Below, in pieces: positions 10,965-19,122 of a DNA stretch of 64,000 bases (its first letter is position 1; each line of letters begins with the position of its first letter). Origin of the DNA: an uncultured Actinomycetes bacterium (lineage in GTDB: Bacteria; Actinomycetota; Actinomycetes; Nanopelagicales; Nanopelagicaceae); contig CAILXX010000002.1 of the NCBI GenBank assembly GCA_903838295.1, positions 62,001-126,000 on the forward strand, read 5' to 3'. The notes under the pieces are model-generated. The model was not told where the DNA came from and ran no database searches. It worked only from the letters and a program-made list of their open reading frames with translations. Both the position numbers and the translations under genes were made by a program.

Positions 10965-12748
10965 GGTTTAGCAATCATCAGAGCGGCTTGTGTCAACGGA
11001 TAAGGAATAGTTTTTGTTGGGGTGGGAGGAATCTGCTTTGATTGCAATACAAAACTCATGACCTTCTTAAAAACCGGTGCAGCTATTAACCCGCCAAAGT
11101 GTTGACCGCGTGGATTTTGGATAACTACGCTGACAACATATTTTGGTGCATCCGCTGGGGCCATCCCAATAAAGGATGCAACATACCCACGGTAGCAGCC
11201 ACATTTTGGATCAGAACGCATAGCAGTACCGGTCTTACCGGCGACTTGGTACCCAGGGATCTGTGCAGCAGGCGCTGTTCCTGCCTCGGAAACGACCCCT
11301 TGAAGCATCTTGCGAATCTTTTGAGCTGTTTGTGCGCTTATTGCACGTGTGCTGGTCGATGACGCTGATGGAGTGTAATTTCCATTGCTATCTACTACAC
11401 CCGCGACAACGTTAGGGGTCACGCGGACGCCATCATTGGCGATTGTTGCAAAGACATCTGTCGCCTGCATTGCAGTTACAGAATAACCCTGTCCAAATGA
11501 CATTGTCGGAGCTGAAGAATTGGACCAGGTGTCGACTGGATGCAGAATTCCTTGAGATTCGCCTGGAAGATTTGAACCTGTGCTCTGGCCAATCCCAAAT
11601 TTTTGAAGGTAGGAGAAGAAAGTGTTGTGTGACATTGTGGCACCGATTTGAATCGCACCGATATTGCTTGAGACCGCTAGCACTCCAGCCGTGGTTAGGT
11701 GTTCGGTTGCATGATTGATGTCATCATGAAAAATACGTCCCCCTGCTTTCAGGGTATTAGGGATGGTGTAAACCGTTGTCGGAGTAGTTGTACCTTCTTC
11801 AATTGCAGCAGATACGGTGATGACTTTTCCAGTTGAACCTGGCTCGTAAACATCTTGGACTGCTGGATTACGAATCTCATCCGACGTTATCTTGTTGCGG
11901 TGTGCAGGATCAAAAGTTGGTGCACTGGCTTGAGCCAATATTGCACCAGTCTTAGGATCCATCACAATCACGGTGCCTGAAGCCGCATTACTGCTCTTTA
12001 CGGCTGCAGAAATGGCATCTTGCGCTACCCATTGAATGTCACGATCAATTGTTAAACGTACGCTTGTTCCGGGTTTGGCAGAAGTAAGGAGTTGTTGTGA
12101 TCCAGGAATAATCGTGCCATCACCATTTGCGTAGTCATATTCTCCGTTTGCTCCCGCAAGAATGGAATTCATGCTTGCTTCAATTCCAGCGGCACCAGCA
12201 TTCATGGAATTAGTTAAACCCACCAACGATGCGGCCAAAGTCCCAGTGGGGTAATTGCGCGTATATGTTCGCTCTGAAAAGAATCCCACAATTCGCTTTG
12301 CCAGTCCCGCCGATGTTGCCAAAACTTGGTGGTTGTAAGTACTGATCGCGCTCTGCAAATTATCCCAAACAATAGGCGCTGCGGCATTTTCTACGATTCG
12401 GTAGCGTTTAGTACCAGTCAGAATATCCTGTAATTTCTGCACCGGCATTCCCAGCGCGGCCGCTGTTACTTGTGCTGTGGTAGCTGGATCAGAAATCATC
12501 GTCTGATCTACGACAATGTTTTCCGCTGCTTCGCTCCGAGCAAGCACAACGCCATTAATGTCGGTAACAGCTCCCCTGGGCGCCAATAGAACAGATCTGG
12601 TAATCATTTCGTTATTGGCGCGCTTGGTATATCCACCAGACTGGACCGCCTGAACGTCGATTAATCGAACCCCAAAGAGCATAAAGACTATGACGAAGGC
12701 AATTACTAACGTGCGAACCCTGCCCGCAAAGCCTTGAGAAGTCATCAT
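10961..12748 (-). CDS. ftsI: Septal peptidoglycan transpeptidase FtsI (class B PBP)
   Basis: Class B penicillin-binding protein that cross-links septal peptidoglycan in partnership with FtsW. The 595 residues comprise a short cytoplasmic tail, one membrane anchor at about 10-30, a dimerisation domain and the transpeptidase domain. The active-site triad is intact: SXXK as STGK (in EPGSTGKVIT), SXN as SSN and KTG as GKTGTAM. The start overlaps the ftsL stop by 4 bp. A Pro/Thr-rich C-terminal segment (PPTPTKTIPYP) is visible. Confidence 0.96.
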   Translation of the reverse strand: MMTSQGFAGRVRTLVIAFVIVFMLFGVRLIDVQAVQSGGYTKRANNEMITRSVLLAPRGAVTDINGVVLARSEAAENIVVDQTMISDPATTAQVTAAALGMPVQKLQDILTGTKRYRIVENAAAPIVWDNLQSAISTYNHQVLATSAGLAKRIVGFFSERTYTRNYPTGTLAASLVGLTNSMNAGAAGIEASMNSILAGANGEYDYANGDGTIIPGSQQLLTSAKPGTSVRLTIDRDIQWVAQDAISAAVKSSNAASGTVIVMDPKTGAILAQASAPTFDPAHRNKITSDEIRNPAVQDVYEPGSTGKVITVSAAIEEGTTTPTTVYTIPNTLKAGGRIFHDDINHATEHLTTAGVLAVSSNIGAIQIGATMSHNTFFSYLQKFGIGQSTGSNLPGESQGILHPVDTWSNSSAPTMSFGQGYSVTAMQATDVFATIANDGVRVTPNVVAGVVDSNGNYTPSASSTSTRAISAQTAQKIRKMLQGVVSEAGTAPAAQIPGYQVAGKTGTAMRSDPKCGCYRGYVASFIGMAPADAPKYVVSVVIQNPRGQHFGGLIAAPVFKKVMSFVLQSKQIPPTPTKTIPYPLTQAALMIAKP

Positions 12749-13149
12749 GGTTTTTTGGGCCCACTCAAGGTCAAAAAGTTGATACTCCCCTGGGGCGCCA
12801 TCCCTAACTTAATTGCATTCCGCGCAAGTTGATCAGGTGATGAATAGTGTGAGACTTGATTGAGCAAAGCATCACGCTGATCGTTGACAGAGGCTAAATG
12901 TAATTTCAGATTTTCCATCGTAAACGCTCCGGAAGTCAGAGCCGTATTTATTCCAAGCAGAACGAGCAACCCTATTCCAAATATTAGTGCAATGATTCCC
13001 ATGAAGGCACGATTACTAACTGCATCTGAATTCTCAACATCGAAATCAGGTACCAGATTAAGAACCGACCGAGCACTTTTAACTAATCCACGTGGTTTAA
13101 CTACTTCAACCGGAGTGGGTGCAGAAATCGCAAAATCTGGAATCGCCAT
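12745..13149 (-). CDS. ftsL: Putative cell division protein FtsL
   Basis: Small bitopic protein of 134 residues with a cytoplasmic N-terminal region, one transmembrane helix at about residues 49-70 (MGIIALIFGIGLLVLLGINT) and an extracytoplasmic coiled-coil-like stretch (LKLHLASVNDQRDALLNQV). FtsL proteins diverge strongly in sequence, so the call rests on topology, size and the position between rsmH and ftsI. Its ATG shares one base with the rsmH stop. Expected role: forms the FtsQLB complex that activates FtsWI. Confidence 0.85.
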   Translation of the reverse strand: MAIPDFAISAPTPVEVVKPRGLVKSARSVLNLVPDFDVENSDAVSNRAFMGIIALIFGIGLLVLLGINTALTSGAFTMENLKLHLASVNDQRDALLNQVSHYSSPDQLARNAIKLGMAPQGSINFLTLSGPKKP

Positions 13150-14108
13150 TATGCGGCCAACCTCTCGACGGCGCGCAAACGCATGGACGCAGCTCTAGGA
13201 TTAACTACGATTTCCTCATCAGAAGCGGCCTCGCTCCCACGCATCACTAAGGAATACTTTGCAGCGCTATTTGGAAGATCCATCGGTAAGCCTCTGGGAG
13301 TCTTAGACTCTGTAATAACCGCAAGTGCACTCTTAACTATCTTGTCCTCTAAAGATTGGTAAGCCATTACAACCAGGCGGCCCTTTATATCGAGTGCTTC
13401 CAGCGCGGCTGGGATTGCGATCTCGAGCAACGCGAGTTCTTGATTTACTTCGATACGTAGCGCCTGAAAAGTTCTTTTTGCGGGATTTCCGCCGGTTCGA
13501 CGAGCAGGAGCCGGTATCGATGTTTTTACGATTTCTGCCAAATCCTTTGTGCTATTTAAAGAACCATCGAGGCGAGCCGCGATAATGTTGTCAACAATCC
13601 TGGGAGCAAATTTCTCTTCGCCATATTTTCGAAGGATTTTTATCAGTGAATTGCGATCATATGTATCCAGAACTTCTTGAGCTGTGATTCCGCTACTTTG
13701 ATCCATTCGCATATCAAGTGGCGCATCATATGAGTAAGCAAAACCTCTTTCGCCATCATCCAACTGCATAGAGGAGACACCCAGGTCAAAGAGAATTCCT
13801 GCAACCGCAGTGACATTATTTTCGTTCAAAATCTCTGCAATCTGATCATACGTAGTATGTGCAATTATTAAACGATCACCAAATGGAGCAATATTCTCGC
13901 GTGCTATTGCAATTGCTGATTCATCTCGATCGATCCCAATTACTTTCAGTAATGGGAACTTGGCGAGCAATGCACGTGTGTGTCCGCCAAGTCCCAAAGT
14001 TGCATCGATGACAATGGTTTCTTTTTCATTAGCAAGTGAATACTCAATGGCAGGGGTAAGTAAATCGATACAACGCTCTAATGCGACCGGTACATGTACT
14101 TTGCTCAA
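13149..14108 (-). CDS. rsmH: 16S rRNA (cytosine-1402-N4)-methyltransferase RsmH (MraW)
   Basis: SAM-dependent methyltransferase modifying C1402 of 16S rRNA. The 319 residues show the SAM-binding DATLGLGGHTRALL motif, DLGVSSMQLDDGERGFAY and the basic segment RRTGGNPAKRTFQALRI, all typical of RsmH. The start is TTG (14108-14106), supported by a good Shine-Dalgarno (GGGGAAG) about 5-7 nt upstream; no ATG or GTG in frame gives a sensible N-terminus. A structured RNA element lies between this gene and mraZ. Confidence 0.96.
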   Translation of the reverse strand: MSKVHVPVALERCIDLLTPAIEYSLANEKETIVIDATLGLGGHTRALLAKFPLLKVIGIDRDESAIAIARENIAPFGDRLIIAHTTYDQIAEILNENNVTAVAGILFDLGVSSMQLDDGERGFAYSYDAPLDMRMDQSSGITAQEVLDTYDRNSLIKILRKYGEEKFAPRIVDNIIAARLDGSLNSTKDLAEIVKTSIPAPARRTGGNPAKRTFQALRIEVNQELALLEIAIPAALEALDIKGRLVVMAYQSLEDKIVKSALAVITESKTPRGLPMDLPNSAAKYSLVMRGSEAASDEEIVVNPRAASMRLRAVERLAA

Positions 14109-14191
14109 TTGCTTCCCCTTCCCTATTCCTTGATGTTTTAATTCCTTGAAGTTTTAATGCGTATTAATTTATTTACTTCTTTGTTCTGCAC

Positions 14192-14274
14192 TTAGGTCAC
14201 CGCCGACCGACGGATCTTGGGGGGAACGGCGCCGGGGAAGAGGCGTCGTTGTCATGAAGTCGGCGATGGCCTAA
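14192..14274 (-). ncRNA. Structured RNA upstream of rsmH (mraW RNA motif candidate)
   Basis: Read on the minus strand, the outer arms 14274-14259 and 14207-14192 form a 16-bp stem with one mismatch and one G-U pair. Inside it a second hairpin pairs AACGACGCC with GGCGCCGUU (8 of 9) around a UCUUCCCC loop. The element is far more GC-rich than its surroundings. Weinberg and co-workers described an 'mraW' RNA motif upstream of mraW operons in actinobacteria; the position and strand match, but I assign it by context and visible pairing only. Likely role is control of the dcw transcript downstream of mraZ. Confidence 0.65.
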
Positions 14275-14298
14275 ATACAGATCAGGCACATTTCATAG

Positions 14299-14730
14299 TT
14301 AGAAGAGTCCTGGCAACACCTCCGTTGAAACATCTGCAAAACCCTTTTCGCGATCCGCCAAATAGGTATTCCATGAAGTTGCATCCCAAATTTCTAGACG
14401 CGTGTTAGCACCAATGACTACGCATTCTTTTTCTAAAGCTGCGTATATACGTAAACCGGTAGGGATCGTGACTCTGCCTTGCTTATCGGGAACTTCGTCG
14501 TGAGCACCTGCGAACATGACGCGCATATAGTCGCGAGCCGCTTTCTCGGTGACCGGTGCTTGGCGGAGGCGTTCAGTAATAGTTGTGAATTCAGAGATCG
14601 GGAAGACGTACAGGCAACGTTCTTGACCTTTAGTTATGACCAAGCCCTGGGCTAATTCATCTCTAAACCGTGCAGGCAAGATCAGGCGACCCTTTTCATC
14701 GAGCTTTGGCTCGTGGGTCCCAAGAAACAT
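14299..14730 (-). CDS. mraZ: Transcriptional regulator MraZ
   Basis: First gene of the dcw cluster, 143 residues, with two tandem SpoVT-AbrB-like half-domains. The first has [17 protein letters not shown] and the second [14 protein letters not shown], each carrying the DxxGR signature of the family. MraZ forms ring-shaped oligomers that bind direct repeats in its own promoter and represses or tunes dcw transcription. Suitable repeats lie directly upstream. A G-rich Shine-Dalgarno (GGGGGAAA) precedes the ATG. Confidence 0.96.
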   Translation of the reverse strand: MFLGTHEPKLDEKGRLILPARFRDELAQGLVITKGQERCLYVFPISEFTTITERLRQAPVTEKAARDYMRVMFAGAHDEVPDKQGRVTIPTGLRIYAALEKECVVIGANTRLEIWDATSWNTYLADREKGFADVSTEVLPGLF

Positions 14731-14783
14731 TTAATTTCCCCCTATTACGCCTATCAGACGCTTTATTCCCCCGAATAATGCGT

Positions 14784-14833
14784 TATCCACCACTTTACTC
14801 CCTTTTTCTCCATTTTCAACCACCAAGACCCAC
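14784..14833 (-). promoter_or_regulatory. MraZ operator: five 10-bp-spaced repeats
   Basis: On the minus strand five consecutive 10-mers begin GTGGG, GTGGT, ATGGA, AGGGA and GTGGT in exact 10-bp phase, ending about 50 bp before the mraZ start. MraZ is known to bind tandem TGGG-type boxes with 10-bp periodicity near its promoter, which matches this pattern. Two of the five units are weak. The same gap separates mraZ from the divergent ABC transporter, which could also be affected. Confidence 0.7.
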
Positions 14834-14913
14834 TTTCCTTCCCGCTCCTCCCCCTTAATCCACGGGCACATTCGAGCGCTCTGCTCTGTTAAAGGACCTA
14901 GGCTTGGCACCTC

Positions 14914-15855
14914 ATGGAAGACTTTTCACAGAACCCGGTCCTGATCCAGGCCAAGGGTCTCTCCAAGCGCTACGGGGAATTCGTGGCGGTAGCTGGTATC
15001 GATTTTGAAGTCAAAAAAGGCGAATCATTCGGATTTCTGGGGCCCAACGGCGCTGGCAAGTCGACGACTATGCGGATAATTGCTGCGACCCTGAATCGTT
15101 CGAGTGGTGAGATCACGATTTTGGGTAAAGATCCCGAGAAGTATGGACCTGAAATTAAGGCCCACCTAGGTGTCGTGCCGCAGACAGATAATCTTGATAA
15201 CAACCTGACGGTCGAAGAGAACTTGTTTGTGTACGGTCGATATTTTGGACTCTCAAAAAAGTTTATTAACGGCAAGATAGAGGAGTTGCTGGACTTCGCA
15301 CAATTAGTAGAAAAACGTTCGGTGAAAGTAGAAACTCTGAGTGGCGGAATGAAACGTCGCCTCACGATCGCACGTGCACTTGTAAGCGAACCAGAAATTT
15401 TGATGTTGGACGAACCGACAACTGGGCTGGATCCGCAAGCTCGTCACATCTTGTGGGATCGTCTCTTTCGCCTTAAAGAACAAGGCGTCACACTTTTGAT
15501 CACTACTCACTATATGGATGAAGCAGAGCAACTATGCGATCGCTTGATGGTGATGGATAAAGGTTTGATCATGGCCGAAGACTCCCCTGCCGGGTTGATA
15601 AAGAAATATTCAACCCGAGAAGTCTTGGAAGTTCGATTCGGTTCTGACCGAAATGCAACAATCGCACCCGAACTTCAAAAATTGGTAGAGAGAATTGAAG
15701 TTCTTCCAGATCGAATATTGATGTATGCCGATGATGGCGAAGCAATCCTTCATCTTCTCAAGGAGAAAGGGATGCATCCCATAACTTCTTTAGTCCGTAG
15801 AAGCTCACTGGAAGATGTTTTCCTAAGGCTCACGGGCAGAACTTTGATTGATTGA
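14914..15855 (+). CDS. ABC-2 type exporter, ATP-binding subunit
   Basis: Cytoplasmic ATPase of 313 residues in the DrrA/NodI-like group. Visible motifs are Walker A GPNGAGKST, Q-loop VPQTDN, the signature LSGGMKRRL, Walker B ILMLDEPTTGLD and the H-loop TTHYMDEAEQLCDR. It is followed without a gap by two different permease genes, so the complete exporter is probably a heterodimeric permease plus two ATPases. Substrate is unknown; relatives export drugs, lipids or polysaccharides. It is transcribed divergently from mraZ. Confidence 0.93.
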   Translation: MEDFSQNPVLIQAKGLSKRYGEFVAVAGIDFEVKKGESFGFLGPNGAGKSTTMRIIAATLNRSSGEITILGKDPEKYGPEIKAHLGVVPQTDNLDNNLTVEENLFVYGRYFGLSKKFINGKIEELLDFAQLVEKRSVKVETLSGGMKRRLTIARALVSEPEILMLDEPTTGLDPQARHILWDRLFRLKEQGVTLLITTHYMDEAEQLCDRLMVMDKGLIMAEDSPAGLIKKYSTREVLEVRFGSDRNATIAPELQKLVERIEVLPDRILMYADDGEAILHLLKEKGMHPITSLVRRSSLEDVFLRLTGRTLID

Positions 15856-16685
15856 TGTCGAATAATTTGCGCCAAGGTTCACTTCATATTGTGAATGTTT
15901 CTCGCATTCGTAAAAGAGGTGCTCTGTCGATCAGCGAAGGTCGAATTCGGGTAATGATCAAGTGGTTTTGGAGCAACCTTGCATCAGCTGCTTTGAGCCC
16001 TACGCTCTATTTACTTTCGATCGGCATAGGAGTCGGCAAACTCATCAACACACATTCTGGTGGGGTCGATGGGGTCAAATACCTAACGTTTTTAGCGCCA
16101 GCTCTTCTTGCTACAGCTGCAATTCAAAATGCAATGGATGAAGCCGTATTCCCTACTTTGGACGGGTTCAAGTGGAGCAAAAGCTTCTTTGCCATGAACG
16201 CAACCCCGATATCTTCGTCACAAATTGCAGACGGAATTTTGATCGCAGCCCTCGTCCGTACTTTCTTCTCGGTAACTATTTACGGCTGTGCTATTTATTT
16301 CTTCGGCGGTTTTAGCTCATTACGTGGTTGGTTAGCGATCCCCACTGCACTCTTTGCCGCAGCCGCATTTGGCGCCTTCATCTTGGGCATAGCGGCAGCC
16401 ACAAAGAACGATGATTCCTTCTTTATGATTCTGGGGCGTTTTGTAATGATGCCGCTCTTCTTATTCTCTGGAACTTTTTACCAGCTTGCCACTATGCCGA
16501 TCTATCTACGTTGGATCGGGTGGATTTCTCCCTTGTGGCATGCAACCGAACTAAGCCGCTACTTCACATATGGGCACAGATTAAGTGGAGTCATGGTTCT
16601 TGTTCACGCTGGATTCTTGATAGCAATGTTTATTTTTGGTTTACATAATGCCCGCAAGCAATTTACGAAACGGTTGAGCAAGTGA
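15855..16685 (+). CDS. ABC-2 type permease subunit 1
   Basis: Membrane subunit of 276 residues with about six transmembrane helices and the ABC-2 pattern LFLFSGTFYQL followed by PLWHATEL near the C-terminus. The ATG at 15855 overlaps the upstream stop (TGATG). A TTG at 15852 is also in frame. It pairs with the next gene as a likely heterodimeric channel. Confidence 0.9.
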   Translation: MSNNLRQGSLHIVNVSRIRKRGALSISEGRIRVMIKWFWSNLASAALSPTLYLLSIGIGVGKLINTHSGGVDGVKYLTFLAPALLATAAIQNAMDEAVFPTLDGFKWSKSFFAMNATPISSSQIADGILIAALVRTFFSVTIYGCAIYFFGGFSSLRGWLAIPTALFAAAAFGAFILGIAAATKNDDSFFMILGRFVMMPLFLFSGTFYQLATMPIYLRWIGWISPLWHATELSRYFTYGHRLSGVMVLVHAGFLIAMFIFGLHNARKQFTKRLSK

Positions 16686-17512
16686 TGCACGATAGCGCGG
16701 TCGAAATTGCAGAAGCCAGGCGGGAAAAATTAGGCGCAAGGATCTATGCGGGCAGACCGCAAGTACTCCTTGAACGAAGCCTTCTCGCATTTAAGAATTC
16801 TGTCTGGATTGCAGTGGTTTCAGGCTTTTTTGAGCCAGTGCTCTACTTGCTCTCCTTTGGATATGGTTTAGGGCATTTGATTGGCAAAATTCCACTACAA
16901 AACGGAATGATAGTCAGCTATGCCATGTATATCGCTCCTGGGTTACTGGCGACCAGCGCGATGAATGGCGCAATTTACGATTCCACATGGAATGTATTCT
17001 TTAAACTCAAGAGTGATCGAATTTATCAAGGAATGTTGCAAACTTCCCTCGGACCACTTGACGTAGCTCTTGGAGAAATTTCGACAGCTCTTCTACGTGG
17101 GTTTGCTTATGCGATTGGGTTTATGTGCGTGGTTGTACCAATGGGTTTAATCCGAAGTTGGTGGAGTCTTTTAGCGGTCCCAGCCGCAGTACTGATTGCA
17201 TTTGGCTTTGCATCCATTGGCATGGGAATTACATCGTGCTTCCACTCTTATCAACAGATGGATTTTATAAATATTGCCATGCTGCCGATGTTCCTATTTT
17301 CAGGGACTTTCTATCCATTAACCGTTTATCCAGGGTATCTTCAGGGGATCATCAAATCACTGCCCCTGTGGCAAGCAATTTCATTGGTACGCGATCTAAC
17401 CTTAGGAATGATCGGACCTGGCGTTATCTTGCATGTGGCCTATTTTGTGGTGATGATCTGCTTTGGTCTGGTAATAACGACGAAACGACTTACTAAACTT
17501 TTCTTACGTTAG
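16685..17512 (+). CDS. ABC-2 type permease subunit 2
   Basis: Second membrane subunit, 275 residues, homologous in layout to the previous gene: six predicted helices, an MFLFSGTFYPL segment and SLPLWQAISLVRDLT at the matching place. The ATG at 16685 overlaps the previous stop by one base (a GTG at 16682 would give a 4-bp overlap). Its stop overlaps the convergent DUF3040 gene by 4 bp. Confidence 0.9.
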   Translation: MHDSAVEIAEARREKLGARIYAGRPQVLLERSLLAFKNSVWIAVVSGFFEPVLYLLSFGYGLGHLIGKIPLQNGMIVSYAMYIAPGLLATSAMNGAIYDSTWNVFFKLKSDRIYQGMLQTSLGPLDVALGEISTALLRGFAYAIGFMCVVVPMGLIRSWWSLLAVPAAVLIAFGFASIGMGITSCFHSYQQMDFINIAMLPMFLFSGTFYPLTVYPGYLQGIIKSLPLWQAISLVRDLTLGMIGPGVILHVAYFVVMICFGLVITTKRLTKLFLR

Positions 17513-17865
17513 CTTTCGTTATTCCTTCGGTCCCAACGATGTTCCAAACGGTCACTCCACTTGGCTTTTTTATTTTTAGGAACACCCTGCTTTCCACCAC
17601 GTCCAAATCTCACATTTGTAATGATCAAGAACGCTCCGGTCAGGGCGACCACAAATCCAAATAACCCGACAGCTATCAATTTCGAGACTAGGCCACCGAA
17701 GAGGATCGCCATTCCGAGTAATAATCCGACAATTCCAATTAGGACGCGGCTACCCTGACGAGTTCTCGCGTTGCCAGTTAGAGTCGAAACTAAACGTGGA
17801 TCCTCTTGTGCGAAGGCAGCTTCCATCTCCGCAAGAAGTTGACGTTCGTGTTCAGAAAGGGCCAT
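17509..17865 (-). CDS. DUF3040 family membrane protein
   Basis: Small actinobacterial protein of 118 residues. It begins MALSEHERQLLAEMEAAF, the usual opening of DUF3040, then has two adjacent transmembrane helices (about 40-60 and 63-83) and a basic, hydrophilic C-terminus rich in Lys/Arg. Function is unknown. A TATTCT hexamer ends exactly 6 nt before the ATG, so the mRNA is probably leaderless. Its 3' end overlaps the convergent ABC permease by 4 bp. Confidence 0.88.
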   Translation of the reverse strand: MALSEHERQLLAEMEAAFAQEDPRLVSTLTGNARTRQGSRVLIGIVGLLLGMAILFGGLVSKLIAVGLFGFVVALTGAFLIITNVRFGRGGKQGVPKNKKAKWSDRLEHRWDRRNNES

Positions 17866-17871
17866 AGGGAA

Positions 17872-17877
17872 AGAATA
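17872..17877 (-). promoter_or_regulatory. -10 element of the DUF3040 gene (leaderless)
   Basis: TATTCT followed by 6 nt and the ATG, which places the expected transcription start on the start codon. No convincing -35 hexamer is visible and no Shine-Dalgarno precedes the gene. Confidence 0.55.
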
Positions 17878-17931
17878 GGGCAGGCGTGGTCAAACTCGCT
17901 ATCCGAGCATAAGGAGCTGGGGTCGAATGGG

Positions 17932-19122
17932 TCACTCCTGATCTTCTGCTGAGAGAAGTCGCGCAGGACGGACACTTCCATCGCCAAAGCGGGCGGTTGC
18001 TCGATCCATCGCCTTGGTCGCTTGCCGCCAACCTTTCTCCCGTTCTCCCAGCTCCAATTGGACTGGGGCGCCCGCGGAATCCGATAAACCTTCTAACGAA
18101 ATTCCGATAAGGCGAATCCGAGCACGATCTAATTTCAGAGCTAAAAATAACTTTTTTGCAATCTCATAGGTGTCTTGTAACCCATCAATTGCTAATGGCA
18201 AGGTTTTTGAACGAGATATAGTTTTAAAATCTGCAAAGCGGACTTTGATAGAAATTGTCTGTGCCGACATTTGGCGTGCGCGCAAACGAGCAGTCGCCTT
18301 CTCGGTAAGTCGCAAGAGTTCGCGCAAAATCTCTTCGGTATCCTCTAGATCTGATGCAAAAGTTTCGGCAGCGCTAATACTTTTATCTGGTTCATCGGGG
18401 GTAACCGCCCGATAATCACGCCCCCAGGCAAGTTCGTGAAGATGGGCACCGCTCGCTTCGCCAAGAGCTCTAATCAAAGTATGGCGAGGTGTGCGGGCGA
18501 TGTCTCCCACAGTGCGTAGCCCCATCCGTAACAACTCTTCATTTGTCTTTGGACCGACTCCCCAAACCGCTCCGACGGGAAGAGGGTGCAGAAAATCTAA
18601 AACTTTCTCGTCTTTTACATGAAGTAACCCATTAGGTTTGCAATTGCCTGATGCAAGTTTTGCAATAAATTTTGTAGTCGCGATTCCAACCGAACAGGTA
18701 ATACCAGCTTGCTCTTCAACTTGAGCACGAATCTTTATAGCAATCTCAAGACCAGAGCCCAACAATTTTTGCGACCCAGTGACATCTAGAAATGCCTCAT
18801 CGAGTGAGATCGGTTCTACGAGCGGTGTGAAGCTAGCAAAGATCTCCATAATTTCACTCGAGATTTCGCTATAGCGTTGATGATCAGGTGGCACAAATGT
18901 GGCGTGAGGTGCCATTCGCTGAGCCCTGCCTACGGGCATCGCTGCTCTGATACCAAATTTGCGTGCTTCGTAATTTGCAGAGAGAACAACGCTTCGCGGA
19001 CCAGTTCCAACAACAACCGCCTTACCGCGCAGAGTGGGGTCATCTTTCTCTGCTACAGATGCATAAAAAGCATCCATATCAACATGAAGAATCGTGGTGC
19101 TCTCGAAACTATCCATGCTCAT
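17932..19122 (-). CDS. dinB: DNA polymerase IV (Y-family, DinB)
   Basis: Error-prone lesion-bypass polymerase, 396 residues. The catalytic carboxylates are intact: HVDMDAFYASV at the N-terminus and SLDEAFLDV later, so this is an active DinB and not the inactive ImuB type. The helix-hairpin-helix region (GVGPKTNEELLRMG) and little-finger domain follow. QLELGE near the C-terminus may be a weak sliding-clamp motif. The start lies inside the dnaE2 gene (14-bp overlap, or 8 bp from the ATG at 19116), making it the last gene of the SOS operon. Confidence 0.94.
   Translation of the reverse strand: MSMDSFESTTILHVDMDAFYASVAEKDDPTLRGKAVVVGTGPRSVVLSANYEARKFGIRAAMPVGRAQRMAPHATFVPPDHQRYSEISSEIMEIFASFTPLVEPISLDEAFLDVTGSQKLLGSGLEIAIKIRAQVEEQAGITCSVGIATTKFIAKLASGNCKPNGLLHVKDEKVLDFLHPLPVGAVWGVGPKTNEELLRMGLRTVGDIARTPRHTLIRALGEASGAHLHELAWGRDYRAVTPDEPDKSISAAETFASDLEDTEEILRELLRLTEKATARLRARQMSAQTISIKVRFADFKTISRSKTLPLAIDGLQDTYEIAKKLFLALKLDRARIRLIGISLEGLSDSAGAPVQLELGEREKGWRQATKAMDRATARFGDGSVRPARLLSAEDQE

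Noticed and set aside
14914-17512. Horizontally acquired antibiotic exporter
   Set aside because: Codon use and GC look like the neighbours, and there are no mobile-element traces; the substrate cannot be inferred.
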